Made by a program: the position numbers and the translations under genes | The notes under the pieces: generated by a model | The model's database searches: none | What the model was told of the DNA's origin: nothing | What the model saw: only the letters and a program-made list of their open reading frames with translations | In this document: positions 24,784 to 32,585 of the stretch, in pieces | Position numbering within the stretch: the stretch's first letter is position 1 | Layout: each line of letters starts with the position of its first letter | Assembly: GCF_003963535.1 (NCBI RefSeq) | Contig: NZ_CP034539.1 | Span: 6,696,001-6,760,000, forward strand | Source: Streptomyces cyaneochromogenes | GTDB taxonomy: Bacteria > Actinomycetota > Actinomycetes > Streptomycetales > Streptomycetaceae | Length of the DNA stretch: 64,000 bases | Reading direction: 5' to 3'

Positions 24784-25950
24784 TCACAGCTGGTGGCCCA
24801 CCGCCTCCTCGTACAACCTGCGGTCGACCGTGCGCGACTCCGGCAGCGGGCTTCCCTCCGCCACACCCTGGGCCTCGTAGGCCGCCTGGAGACGTGTTGT
24901 CGTGTCGGCGCGGATTTCCCAGTCCATGCGGAGCGGGGGCGTGGATTCGAGGATGGATTCCTCTGCCTTGAGGAGTTCTGCCAGATATGTGACGAAGCTC
25001 GCATCCTCCTTGTAGTCCGATGTGAAGTACGAGTTCACCGTGCGGATGTAGGCCCGCAGCAGGGCCACACCCGCGTCCACGTCGTCCTGCAGCAGTGTGC
25101 GGCCGTAGAGTATGCCGCCCAAGGGCTCGCCCCGCGGCTGGCCGCCCAGGAAGGCGTAGCCCCCCTTGCCGTCGACCTTGCGCCAGACCGGGTCCAGGAG
25201 CCACGCCGAGTCGACGCCGCCGTTCTGCAGGGCCGTGAGGACGTCGGCCGAGCCCAGTTGCTGGTACTGGATGTCGGCCAGGCCGCCGCCGTGCTTCTCC
25301 AGGGCCTGCTCCATGGGGTACGCGATCACCGAGCCCTTGCCGATCATCGTGCCCAACTTGCGTCCCGCCATGGCGACCCGGTTTGCGCTCTCGCCTTCCT
25401 TCAGGCGCACCCACAGGCCGCTCTTCGACTTCGGGTCGGGTGAGAAGTTGCCCGCGACCCACTTGATGTCGAAGCCGCCCTTGACGCCGTTCATGACCGC
25501 CGCCTCCGGAGCCGCCCACAGGGCGTCGATGTCCCCCTTGGCCAGCAGCGGGAGCGCGTCCGGCGTCGGCAGCACCTTGAGCGTGACGTCCAGGCCCTCC
25601 TTCTTGAACTCGCCCTTGTCGAGGGCGACCTGCAACGGGGCCGCGTACTCGGCGCTCAGCGTTCCCGTCGCGATCGCCAGCTCGCGGGGCTCGGACAGCG
25701 GTCGTGGGGGAGGGGATCCGGGGAGACAGCGGGCCGGTGCGCGGTTCGGGGAGAGGTCCTTCGGGTTCGTCCAGGACTTCGCGCCGCAGCCCTCGACCGG
25801 GCGGATCGTGCGGTCGCCCGCGGCTGCCGTCGAGGCGGAGTCCGACGCGGACGGGGAGGAGCAGGCGGCCGACGCCAGCACTGCCGCCGCGGCGATGACG
25901 CCGACGTACGCGTGGGTCCTCCTGCTCATGGCAGGTCCCTTGCTCCTCAT
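24784..25950 (-). CDS. ABC transporter substrate-binding lipoprotein (sulfonate/nitrate type)
   Basis: A 388-residue SsuA/TauA/NMT1-like periplasmic-type protein, last gene of a three-gene operon. The signal peptide MSRRTHAYVGVIAAAAVLASAACSS has a lipobox-like SAAC, so it is probably lipid-anchored outside the membrane. Family-type segments are YAAPLQVALDKGEFKKEGLDVTL, GDIDALWAAPEAAVM and LDPVWRKVDGKGG. Two starts are possible: ATG 25950 overlaps the permease stop (ATGA) and has GAGGAAGGGG upstream; ATG 25929 gives a more typical signal peptide. The ligand is unknown; sulfonates, nitrate and thiamin precursors are all family ligands. Confidence 0.88.
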   Translation of the reverse strand: MRSKGPAMSRRTHAYVGVIAAAAVLASAACSSPSASDSASTAAAGDRTIRPVEGCGAKSWTNPKDLSPNRAPARCLPGSPPPRPLSEPRELAIATGTLSAEYAAPLQVALDKGEFKKEGLDVTLKVLPTPDALPLLAKGDIDALWAAPEAAVMNGVKGGFDIKWVAGNFSPDPKSKSGLWVRLKEGESANRVAMAGRKLGTMIGKGSVIAYPMEQALEKHGGGLADIQYQQLGSADVLTALQNGGVDSAWLLDPVWRKVDGKGGYAFLGGQPRGEPLGGILYGRTLLQDDVDAGVALLRAYIRTVNSYFTSDYKEDASFVTYLAELLKAEESILESTPPLRMDWEIRADTTTRLQAAYEAQGVAEGSPLPESRTVDRRLYEEAVGHQL

Positions 25951-26810
25951 GACTGGCCCCTTCCTCGGTCCCTCGGCGCCCACGGAGTGAGCAGGCGGCC
26001 CGCGAAGCGGATCAGTTCGGAGAAGAGGACTCCGAGGACCGCGACGCAGACGATGCCGACGAACATCACGTCGTTCTGGAACAGCGCGCGCGAGTCGAAG
26101 ATCAGATGGCCCAGGCCGTTCGTCGCGGCGATCTGCTCCGACGCGACGATGACCAGGACCGCCACACCCGCCGCGATGCGCGCGCCCACCAGCACGGAGG
26201 GGAGGGAGGCCGGAAGCAGGACGTGGCGGAACATCTGCCACCGGGAGGCGCCGAAGACCTGGCCGGCGTCACTGTGGCCGGACGGGATGGACATGACCGC
26301 GGACATGGTGGAGATCCAGACGAAGAAGAAGACCGTGGCCGCCACCAGCGCCACCTGTGGGCCCTCGCCCAGGCCGAACATGTTCAGGAAGACGGGCAGG
26401 AGAGCCAGTTTCGGTACGACGTACAGCGCGTCCAGGAGTGGTTCGAGCGCGGCCCGCACCAGCGAGAGGGAGCCCATCAGGAGGCCGAGGGCGTAGCCCG
26501 CCGCAGTGCCGGCCGCGTATCCCGCGAGGACGCGCTTGAGCGTGGCCCACACGTCCGGCCACAGCTCGCCGGCCGCCGCCCGGTCCCAGCCGTCGGCGAG
26601 GATCGTGGACGGGGCCGGGTAGACGCGGTCGTCGATCCAGGCCTGGGCGGCCGCCAGTTGCCACAGCAGGAGCAGGAAGAGAGGGACGGCCAGGGCCAGG
26701 GACACCTCCAGCGCGCGCCTGCGGCGGTGGGTGCGGGCCGGGTGCAGTTCGCGCGGGCCGGGGCGGCGGATCAGGACCGAGTCGGCGGACGGCTTGGTGA
26801 GCGTCGTCAT
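25947..26810 (-). CDS. ABC transporter permease (SsuC/TauC-like)
   Basis: A 287-residue inner-membrane permease with about six helices and the ABC-interacting EAA loop visible as SDAGQVFGASRWQMFRHVLLPASLPSVL near residues 180-207. The conserved family segment LDALYVVPKLALLPVFLNMFG is also present. The N-terminus is basic and cytoplasmic. The ATG at 26810 overlaps the ATPase stop, and its stop overlaps the lipoprotein start, so all three genes are translationally coupled. Confidence 0.9.
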   Translation of the reverse strand: MTTLTKPSADSVLIRRPGPRELHPARTHRRRRALEVSLALAVPLFLLLLWQLAAAQAWIDDRVYPAPSTILADGWDRAAAGELWPDVWATLKRVLAGYAAGTAAGYALGLLMGSLSLVRAALEPLLDALYVVPKLALLPVFLNMFGLGEGPQVALVAATVFFFVWISTMSAVMSIPSGHSDAGQVFGASRWQMFRHVLLPASLPSVLVGARIAAGVAVLVIVASEQIAATNGLGHLIFDSRALFQNDVMFVGIVCVAVLGVLFSELIRFAGRLLTPWAPRDRGRGQS

Positions 26811-27670
26811 GCCGGAACCGCCTCCTTCCGCAGCAGGTCCCACAGTTCGCTTCGCAGGGCGGTGAACTCGGGGGTGGCGCGGATGTCGCCGGTGCGCGGG
26901 CGGGGGAAGGGCGGGCGGTGTTCGGCGATGATCCGGCCCGGGCGGGCGGACATCACGAGCACGCGGTCGCCGAGGACGATCGCCTCCTCCAGGCTGTGGG
27001 TGATGAAGAGCGTGGTGGTCCGCAGCGACTGGGTGATGTCCAGGAGCTCGTCCTGGAGGATCGTGCGGAGCTGGGCGTCGAGGGCCGCGAAGGGCTCGTC
27101 CATCAGCAGGAGTTCGGGTTCCACGGCCAGGGCGCGGGCGATGGCCACGCGCTGGCGCATACCGCCGGAAAGCGTGGCCGGGTACGCGTCCGCGAAGTCC
27201 GACAGGCCCATGCGGGCCAGCCAGTCGTCGGCACGGGCGTTCGCCTCGCGGCGCGGGACGCGCTGGATGTCCAGGCCGAAGCGGACGTTCGCGCGGACGG
27301 TCTTCCAGTCGTAGATGCCGTAGTCCTGGAAGATCATGGCCGCCGGGCGACGGCTCGACGTGCGGATCTCCAGCGTGCCGGTGCTCGGGCGGAGCAGGCC
27401 CGCGGCGATGCGCAGCAGCGTGGACTTGCCGCAGCCGGAGGGGCCGACGACACAGACGAACTCGCCGGGTGCGACGGTCAGTTCGAGGGGGCCGAGGGCG
27501 TGGACCGCGTGGGGGGTTCGGCCGAAGGTGCGGGTGAGGTCATGGGCCTTGAGTTTGGGATGCGGCGAATGCGGCGGATACGGCCGATGCGGTGGATACG
27601 GCTGATGCGGCGGACGGGGTGGATGCGGCAGATATGGCTCTCCGGTGGGTGTCGGTGCTGGCTCTCCCAC
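26807..27670 (-). CDS. ABC transporter ATPase with Pro/His-rich N-terminus
   Basis: A 287-residue ATPase. Walker A is GPSGCGKST near residue 76, the Q-loop is AMIFQDYGIYDW, the signature is LSGGMRQR near 168, Walker B is LLLMDEPFAALD and the switch His is in LFITHSL. It energises the permease encoded next. Unusually, residues 9-38 are a Pro/Tyr/His repeat (PYPPHRPYPPHSPH) from a 9-bp-type DNA repeat at about 27545-27635; typical SsuB/TauB proteins lack it. The GTG at 27670 has GAGGAG seven bases upstream, so the repeat is translated. Confidence 0.9.
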   Translation of the reverse strand: MGEPAPTPTGEPYLPHPPRPPHQPYPPHRPYPPHSPHPKLKAHDLTRTFGRTPHAVHALGPLELTVAPGEFVCVVGPSGCGKSTLLRIAAGLLRPSTGTLEIRTSSRRPAAMIFQDYGIYDWKTVRANVRFGLDIQRVPRREANARADDWLARMGLSDFADAYPATLSGGMRQRVAIARALAVEPELLLMDEPFAALDAQLRTILQDELLDITQSLRTTTLFITHSLEEAIVLGDRVLVMSARPGRIIAEHRPPFPRPRTGDIRATPEFTALRSELWDLLRKEAVPA

Positions 27671-27823
27671 TTCGGTCTCCTCGCGGAGTGCGGAACGGAC
27701 GTGTGGGTGACGTACTCGTGTGGCGACTTACTCGTGTGAGCGATGTACGCGTGGGTGCCGTTGACCATATGACGGTCCGTCAGATTCGGGAACCCCGTCC
27801 GCGTCCGCTCGCGGACAGCACAA

Positions 27824-27851
27824 AGCCCCGGCATCCAACGGTGCCGGGGCT
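27824..27851 (-). terminator. terminator of the Fur-family gene
   Basis: Arms AGCCCCGGCA (27824-27833) and TGCCGGGGCT (27842-27851) flank an eight-base loop. Read on the minus strand the hairpin is followed by TTTG, 15 bases after the regulator's stop. Confidence 0.75.
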
Positions 27852-27866
27852 CAGGAGCCGGAAGGT

Positions 27867-28283
27867 TTACGCCTTGGCGCAGTTCGGGCAGACGCCGCGG
27901 TACGTCACCTCGACGTCCGAGACCGTGAAGCCGAAGCGCTCGGAGTCGGGGAGGTCGGCCATCGGGTTGCCCGTCGGGTGGACGTCCCGGATCGCGCCGC
28001 ACTGGGCGCACACCAGGTGGTGGTGGGGCCGATGGGCGTTCGGGTCGTACCGCTTCGCGCGCTTGTCGGTGGAGACCTCGAGCACCTCGCCGAGGGTGAC
28101 CAGCTCGCCCAGCGTGTTGTAGACGGTCGCGCGGGAGATCTCGGGCAGCTTGGCGACGGCTCGCGCGTGCACCTCGTCGGCCGTCAGATGGACATGATCG
28201 CCGGCGAGGACCTCGGCCACGACGCGGCGCTGCGCGGTCATCCGCCATCCGCGTCCGCGCAGCCGTTCCAGAAGGTCGCTCAT
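27867..28283 (-). CDS. Fur/PerR-family transcriptional regulator
   Basis: A 138-residue metalloregulator: winged-helix DNA-binding domain (MTAQRRVVAEVLA, SRATVYNTLGEL) near residues 18-65, metal-site His cluster HRPHHHLVCAQCGAIRDV near 88-105, and a second CxxC (CPNC) at the C-terminus, so the structural Zn(Cys)4 site is present. This matches PerR-like Fur proteins, though iron, zinc or nickel sensing cannot be excluded. ATG 28283 has AAGGTG upstream; GTG 28292 would add three residues. A nested inverted repeat 30-94 bp upstream suggests autoregulation. Confidence 0.9.
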   Translation of the reverse strand: MSDLLERLRGRGWRMTAQRRVVAEVLAGDHVHLTADEVHARAVAKLPEISRATVYNTLGELVTLGEVLEVSTDKRAKRYDPNAHRPHHHLVCAQCGAIRDVHPTGNPMADLPDSERFGFTVSDVEVTYRGVCPNCAKA

Positions 28284-28312
28284 GGAGAACACCTTAACAG
28301 CAGGAGGACCAG

Positions 28313-28377
28313 GTTCCGAATGGATGTGACTTTAGAGTTCAACCTAGATTGGATAAAGTCCAGCAACGATTCGGAAC
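28313..28377. promoter_or_regulatory. nested operator-like dyad upstream of the Fur-family gene
   Basis: Two nearly concentric perfect inverted repeats: outer arms GTTCCGAAT (28313-28321) and ATTCGGAAC (28369-28377), inner arms GACTTTA (28328-28334) and TAAAGTC (28354-28360), around the AT-rich core TTCAACCTAGATTGGA. Minus-strand promoter elements probably overlap it. The position fits autorepression, but the sequence differs from Fur boxes I know. Confidence 0.55.
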
Positions 28378-28455
28378 GGCCCGCCCGCCGGTGGTCGGGC
28401 CGGGTCCTTTCGGGCCCCGGCCCGTATCACGTGGGCTGCCGCGCGCGTGCTCGGG

Positions 28456-28848
28456 TTATGCGGGCACGTGCTGTCGTACGGGTGCCCAGCAGCGGATGAT
28501 GTCGCGGACCGAGACGATGCCCACGGGCTCTTCGTGGTCCAGGACGATCAGATGGCGGAAGCCGCCGTGTGCCATGGCGCGGGCCGCCTCCTCCAGGGTC
28601 CATGACGGGGCGGCGAACACGACGTCGGTGGTGGTGTGGTCGTGGGCGTGCTCGATGTCCGGGTTCTGTCCGAGGCCGACGGAGTTGAGGATGTCGCGTT
28701 CGGTGAGGATGCCGATACCGCCGGCATCGGGGTCGTGGACCACGGCCGCGCCGACCCGACGGGCGGACATCAGCGCGGCGGCCTGGCGAAGGGTGTGGGT
28801 GGGGCCGATGGTGAGGACCACGGTGCTCATGGCGTCACGTACGAGCAT
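28456..28848 (-). CDS. two-CBS-domain protein
   Basis: A protein of about 130 residues composed of a tandem CBS (Bateman) pair: MLVRDAMSTVVLTIGPTHTLRQAAALM with GIGILTERDIL for the first and DVVFAAPSWTLEEAARAMAHGGFRHL with PVGIVSVRDII for the second. CBS pairs bind adenosyl ligands and regulate partners; no effector domain is attached. I choose ATG 28848, which has GGAGG ten bases upstream; GTG 28860 would overlap the Shine-Dalgarno site. It is transcribed alone on the minus strand. Confidence 0.9.
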   Translation of the reverse strand: MLVRDAMSTVVLTIGPTHTLRQAAALMSARRVGAAVVHDPDAGGIGILTERDILNSVGLGQNPDIEHAHDHTTTDVVFAAPSWTLEEAARAMAHGGFRHLIVLDHEEPVGIVSVRDIIRCWAPVRQHVPA

Positions 28849-28983
28849 GGATGGAGCCACCTCCTGAAGTGCCCCCGCACCGTTTGTTCACGGTTTCACA
28901 AATTCACAAGTGGGGGGACTCTCAGAGTGACAGGTAAAGAGGGGGTCAACAAGGGGGCGCTCAGCAGCGCTGCAAAGGGGCGC

Positions 28984-29784
28984 TCAGTAGCGCTCGTTCA
29001 GGTATCCGAGGAGTTCGTCGTGCAGCAGGCCGTTCGAGGCGGCCGCGTTGCCGCTGTGCGGGCCCGGACGGCCGTCCAGGCCGGTGAAGGTGCCGCCGGA
29101 CTCCGTCACGATGATCGCGTTGGCCGCCATGTCCCAGAGGGAGAGCTCCGGCTCGGCGCAGAGGTCGACCGAGCCCTCGGCGACCATCATGTACGGCCAG
29201 AAGTCACCGTACGCGCGCGTACGCCACACCTCGCGCGTGAGGTCGAGGAAGCCGCTCAGCCGCCCCTGCTCCTCCCAGCCGCTCAGCGAGGAGTACGCGA
29301 ACGACGCGTCCGTCAGCTTCGAGACGCCGGAGACGCGCAGGCGGCTCGCGGAGGAGAGGCTGCGGCCGGTGAAGGCGCCGTGGCCCTTGGCGGCCCACCA
29401 GCGGCGGCCGAGGGCGGGGGCGGACACGAGGCCCACGACCGGCTGGAAGCCGCCCTCGCTCGCCTCCGTCAGGGAGATGAGGGTGGCCCAGACCGGGACG
29501 CCGCGTACGTAGTTCTTGGTGCCGTCGATCGGGTCGATCACCCAGCGGCGGGGGCCGGTGCCCTCGACGCCGTACTCCTCGCCGAGGATCGCGTCCCTTG
29601 GCCGGGCGCGCTGCAGCTGCCCGCGGATCAGCTCCTCGGCGGCCCTGTCGGCCTCGCTCACCGGGGTCATGTCCGGCTTGGTCTCGACCTTGAGGTCGAG
29701 GGCCTTGAAGCGGTCCATGGTGGCGGCGTCGGCGGCGTCCGCGAGGACGTGGGCGAGGCGGAGATCGTCGAGGTAGTCCGGCAT
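28984..29784 (-). CDS. hisN: histidinol-phosphate phosphatase, inositol-monophosphatase type
   Basis: A 266-residue member of the IMPase superfamily with its metal-site motifs GEEYG (near residue 69), WVIDPIDGTKNYVRG (near 81) and LWDMAANAIIV (near 217). The size and sequence fit the actinobacterial HisN type that performs the histidinol-phosphate step of histidine synthesis; generic inositol phosphatase activity is the alternative. ATG 29784 starts MPDYLDDLRLAHVLADAAD, as in that group. No other his genes are nearby. The upstream 629 bp contain no gene on this strand. Confidence 0.88.
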   Translation of the reverse strand: MPDYLDDLRLAHVLADAADAATMDRFKALDLKVETKPDMTPVSEADRAAEELIRGQLQRARPRDAILGEEYGVEGTGPRRWVIDPIDGTKNYVRGVPVWATLISLTEASEGGFQPVVGLVSAPALGRRWWAAKGHGAFTGRSLSSASRLRVSGVSKLTDASFAYSSLSGWEEQGRLSGFLDLTREVWRTRAYGDFWPYMMVAEGSVDLCAEPELSLWDMAANAIIVTESGGTFTGLDGRPGPHSGNAAASNGLLHDELLGYLNERY

Positions 29785-30413
29785 GGAACGAACGGTATCT
29801 GTCGTGGTTGGGGTGGGGCTACTAGGCCTTCGGTTGTGGGCGGGTTGCGCGTGGCTGTCGGGTGCGGGGGAGTGCCTGCCGGCGGACGCGTCGCTTGGTC
29901 GCGTGGTCCGGCGCGGCGGCCCCATTGTTTTCGCCCCCGCCGCCCCTACCCGTTCCGTCCCTGGGGGCTGCCGCCCCCAGACCCCCGCTTCGGCCCTGAA
30001 AGGGCCTCGTCCTCAAACGCCGGACGGGCTGAGATGCCGGGACCGGCACCGAGAGGTGGCCGCGTACCCCCACGCACCCGGCGGTCGCGTACGGCGGGAA
30101 GGGGACATGCCGGGGAGTGTCCGCCCGCAGTGGCCGGCGTCAACACGCAGCACCTCCCGGCCTAAGTCCAGCCGCCGGTCCGAGGACGGACACCCCCCGG
30201 CACGGCCCCGACCCACAACCCACCCGCAGGCGCTACGCGCACCCCCACCAAACCACCACAGGCCGCCGCAGGCATCCCACCGCGCACCCCCACCCAATCA
30301 CCGAAGCCCCGCGCACCGCGGCGAACTGGCGCCCCCACATGCCTTCGCGAACCCTTGACAGTGCCCCTGTGCGCGTCAAATCTGGGCGCAGAGCCGCTCG
30401 TCCCCGGGAGGCG
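29785..30413. other. gene-poor intergenic region
   Basis: This 629-bp stretch holds no ORF with protein features. It contains the promoter for hisN at its left end, the two-hairpin repeat element at 29961-30026, C/A-rich low-complexity DNA from 30180 to 30340, and a candidate TetR promoter, TTGACA (30355-30360) with a weak AAATCT 17 bases later (30378-30383). Confidence 0.6.
29961..30026 (+). repeat. Streptomyces-type intergenic palindromic repeat element
   Basis: Two hairpins: CTGGGGGC-TGCC-GCCCCCAG (29961-29980) and CGTCC-TCAAACGCC-GGACG (30008-30026), joined by a segment containing CCCTGAAAGGG. The block ending in CCTCAAACGCCGGACGGGCT is a sequence I recognise from memory as repeated many times between genes of Streptomyces chromosomes. 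Its function is not established. Confidence 0.6.
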
Positions 30414-31025
30414 ATGATGCCTGCAGCGCGGGAATCCCTGTTGGACGCCGCTTACACGGCGCTGGCGCGCCGGCCGTGGTCCGCCGTGCGGATGGTGGAC
30501 GTGGCGGCGGCGGCCGGAGTGTCCCGGCAGACGCTGTACAACGAGTTCGGGAGCAAGGAGGGCCTCGCCCGCGCGCTGGTGAGGAGAGAGGCCGACGGCT
30601 ACCTCGCCGGCATCGACCGCGCCCTCGCCACGCACAGCGACGCCCGCGAGCGCCTCACCGCCACCGCGGAGTGGACCGCCGCCCTCGCCCGGGACAACGC
30701 CCTCGTCCGCGCCATGCTCACCGGCTGCTGGAACGAGCGCCTGCCCTCGCCGACGCTGTCGGCCGTACCGTCCTCCTCGGCCGTGCCGGCCCAGCGCCGG
30801 GCCGACGGGCCGCTGCCCTCGCCCGGCGACTTCGTGGCCATCGTGCGCGACCGGGCCGTGGCCACCCTCTCCGGCCCCGGCAGCAACAAGTCCGACGCCG
30901 CCGACCTCGCCCGCTCCTGCGAACTGGTCGTCAGGCTGGCCCTGTCCTGTGTCGCCGCCCCACCCGGCGAAGGCGGCGTCTCCGACCTCGTACGCAGCGC
31001 CCTTCACCGGCAGTTGACCGGCTGA
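30414..31025 (+). CDS. TetR-family transcriptional regulator
   Basis: A regulator of about 200 residues. The TetR helix-turn-helix is SAVRMVDVAAAAGVSRQTLYNEFGSKEGL near residues 22-50 (shown in pieces: VDVAAAAGVSRQTLYNEF is diagnostic). The ligand-binding half is unremarkable. Start is uncertain: ATG 30414/30417 has GGGAGG just upstream; GTG 30369 or ATG 30339 would add a basic arm (VRVKSGRRAARPREA). Its target is unknown; the convergent SMR efflux gene 83 bp away is a neighbour but not obviously a target. Confidence 0.85.
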   Translation: MMPAARESLLDAAYTALARRPWSAVRMVDVAAAAGVSRQTLYNEFGSKEGLARALVRREADGYLAGIDRALATHSDARERLTATAEWTAALARDNALVRAMLTGCWNERLPSPTLSAVPSSSAVPAQRRADGPLPSPGDFVAIVRDRAVATLSGPGSNKSDAADLARSCELVVRLALSCVAAPPGEGGVSDLVRSALHRQLTG

Positions 31026-31060
31026 CCGGACCGGACCGGACCGGACCGGACGGGACGGGA
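31026..31060. repeat. CCGGA pentanucleotide microsatellite
   Basis: Five perfect CCGGA units (31026-31050) then two CGGGA units (31051-31060) begin directly after the TetR stop codon, between convergent genes. Confidence 0.8.
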
Positions 31061-31107
31061 CCGCACCAGCCGTACCACGCCGGGCCCCGCCTCCGGAGGG
31101 AACCGCC

Positions 31108-31431
31108 TCAGTGCGTCGCCCCCGACAACTGCAACCCGACGATCCCCACGATCACCAGCGAGATCGACACGATCTTCAACGTCGACACGACGTCCCCGAG
31201 GAAGATCATCCCGTAGATCGCCGTACCCGTCGCTCCGATCCCCGTCCACACCGCATACGCCGGCCCCACGTCCAGCTTCCGCAGCGCCAGCGTCAGCAGT
31301 CCGAAACTGCCGAGGGCGAAGATGCAGAAGGCGATGGTCGGCCAGAGCCGGGTGAAGCCGTGCGACAGCTTCAGACAGACGGCGAAGCCGGTTTCGAGCA
31401 GCCCCGCCACGATGACCAGCAGCCACGCCAT
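31108..31431 (-). CDS. SMR-family small multidrug/guanidinium-type exporter
   Basis: A 107-residue four-helix membrane protein of the small multidrug resistance family (MAWLLVIVAGLLETGFAVCLK, with the essential Glu in helix 1; GPAYAVWTGIGATGTAIYGM in helix 3). The subtype WxxxxxAGLLETGFAVxLKLSHGFTRLWP resembles SugE/Gdx guanidinium exporters more than EmrE. ATG 31431 has GGGAGG upstream. I looked for a guanidine riboswitch in the 132-bp leader and did not find one. Confidence 0.9.
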   Translation of the reverse strand: MAWLLVIVAGLLETGFAVCLKLSHGFTRLWPTIAFCIFALGSFGLLTLALRKLDVGPAYAVWTGIGATGTAIYGMIFLGDVVSTLKIVSISLVIVGIVGLQLSGATH

Positions 31432-31563
31432 GTGCTGTCCTCCCGTATCCCCACGTTCTGTGACCGCTTCGTCAGGCTTGGATCCGGCTCGGTGCGATTA
31501 TGCCCTTACCGGACTCGGCGTCAGACAAACAACGCGGAGGCCAGTCGCCTTCCCCGCCCCTCC

Positions 31564-32574
31564 TCAGTCGCCTTCCGTGCGCTCGCGCGTGGCCAGCAGT
31601 CGCCGCAGTGAGTACAGCCGCGCCGGATCGGCGTGCCCCTGCGCCACCCACTCGTCCAGCGCGCAGTCCTGCTCGTCATGACTGCACGCACGCGGACAGC
31701 CCTCGGTTCCCGATTCGAGGTCGGGGAACGCGTGGATCACGCGGGACGGGTCGATATGGGCCAGGCCGAAGGAGCGGACACCGGGGGTGTCGATCACCCA
31801 GCCGTCCACCTCCGTCAACGGCAGCGCCAGCGCCGAGGTCGTGGTGTGCCGGCCCCGGCCCGTCACCGCGTTGACATGCCCCGTCGAACGGCGGCGTTCC
31901 TCCGGCACCAGCGCGTTCACCAGCGTCGTCTTGCCGACGCCCGAGTGCCCGACGAACGCCGTGACCCGGCCGTACAGCTGCTCCCGCACCCGATCCGCCG
32001 CGCCGCCGTCCGCCAGCTCCTCGCGGCTGGTGACGACGTACGGGATGTCCAACGCGCCGTACAGCTCAAGGAGCTTGTCCGGCGGAGCCAGGTCCGACTT
32101 CGTCATCACCAGCAGCGGCTCGAGACCTCCGTCGAACGCCGCCACCAGACAGCGGTCGATCAGCCGCGGCCGCGGCTCGGGGTCGGCGAGGGCGGTGACG
32201 ATCGCGAGTTGGTCGGCGTTCGCCACGACCACGCGTTCGAACGGATCGTCGTCGTCGGCGGTGCGGCGCAACACCGACGACCGCTCCTCGATCCGTACGA
32301 TCCGCGCGAGGGTGTCCTTCTTGCCGGACAGATCGCCGACCAGCGCCACCCGGTCCCCGACCACCGCGGCCTTGCGGCCGAGTTCGCGGGCCTTCATGGC
32401 CATCACGACCCGGTCCTCGACGAGGCAGGTCAGACGCCCCCGGTCGACGGTGAGGACCATGCCCTCGGCGGCGTCCTCGTGCTTGGGCCGGATGTGTGTC
32501 CGCGGCCGGTTGCCCTTGCGGTTCGGGCGGCTGCGGATGTCGTCCTCGTCGGTGTGCTTGCCGTAGCGGCGCAT
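31564..32574 (-). CDS. rsgA: ribosome small-subunit-dependent GTPase RsgA
   Basis: A 336-residue circularly permuted GTPase that assists late 30S maturation. An N-terminal basic/OB-like part is followed by permuted G motifs in the order TKSD (G4), VTSREELADGG (G5), GHSGVGKTTLVNAL (G1), the switch-I region RGRHTTT, and DTPGVRSFG (G3). The C-terminal zinc site CPRACSHDEQDC is present. I start at ATG 32574 (MRRYGKHTDEDDIRSRPNRK), 11 bp after aroA's stop, making an aroA-rsgA operon. Confidence 0.94.
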   Translation of the reverse strand: MRRYGKHTDEDDIRSRPNRKGNRPRTHIRPKHEDAAEGMVLTVDRGRLTCLVEDRVVMAMKARELGRKAAVVGDRVALVGDLSGKKDTLARIVRIEERSSVLRRTADDDDPFERVVVANADQLAIVTALADPEPRPRLIDRCLVAAFDGGLEPLLVMTKSDLAPPDKLLELYGALDIPYVVTSREELADGGAADRVREQLYGRVTAFVGHSGVGKTTLVNALVPEERRRSTGHVNAVTGRGRHTTTSALALPLTEVDGWVIDTPGVRSFGLAHIDPSRVIHAFPDLESGTEGCPRACSHDEQDCALDEWVAQGHADPARLYSLRRLLATRERTEGD

Positions 32575-32585
32575 GGCGTGAGTCC

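Noticed and set aside
29783..30358. 191-codon ORF in the hisN-TetR gap
   Set aside because: Low-complexity Pro/Arg/His sequence crossing the repeat element; no ribosome-binding site.
31432..31563. Guanidine riboswitch upstream of the SMR gene
   Set aside because: I looked for ykkC/mini-ykkC features and found none of the conserved loops.
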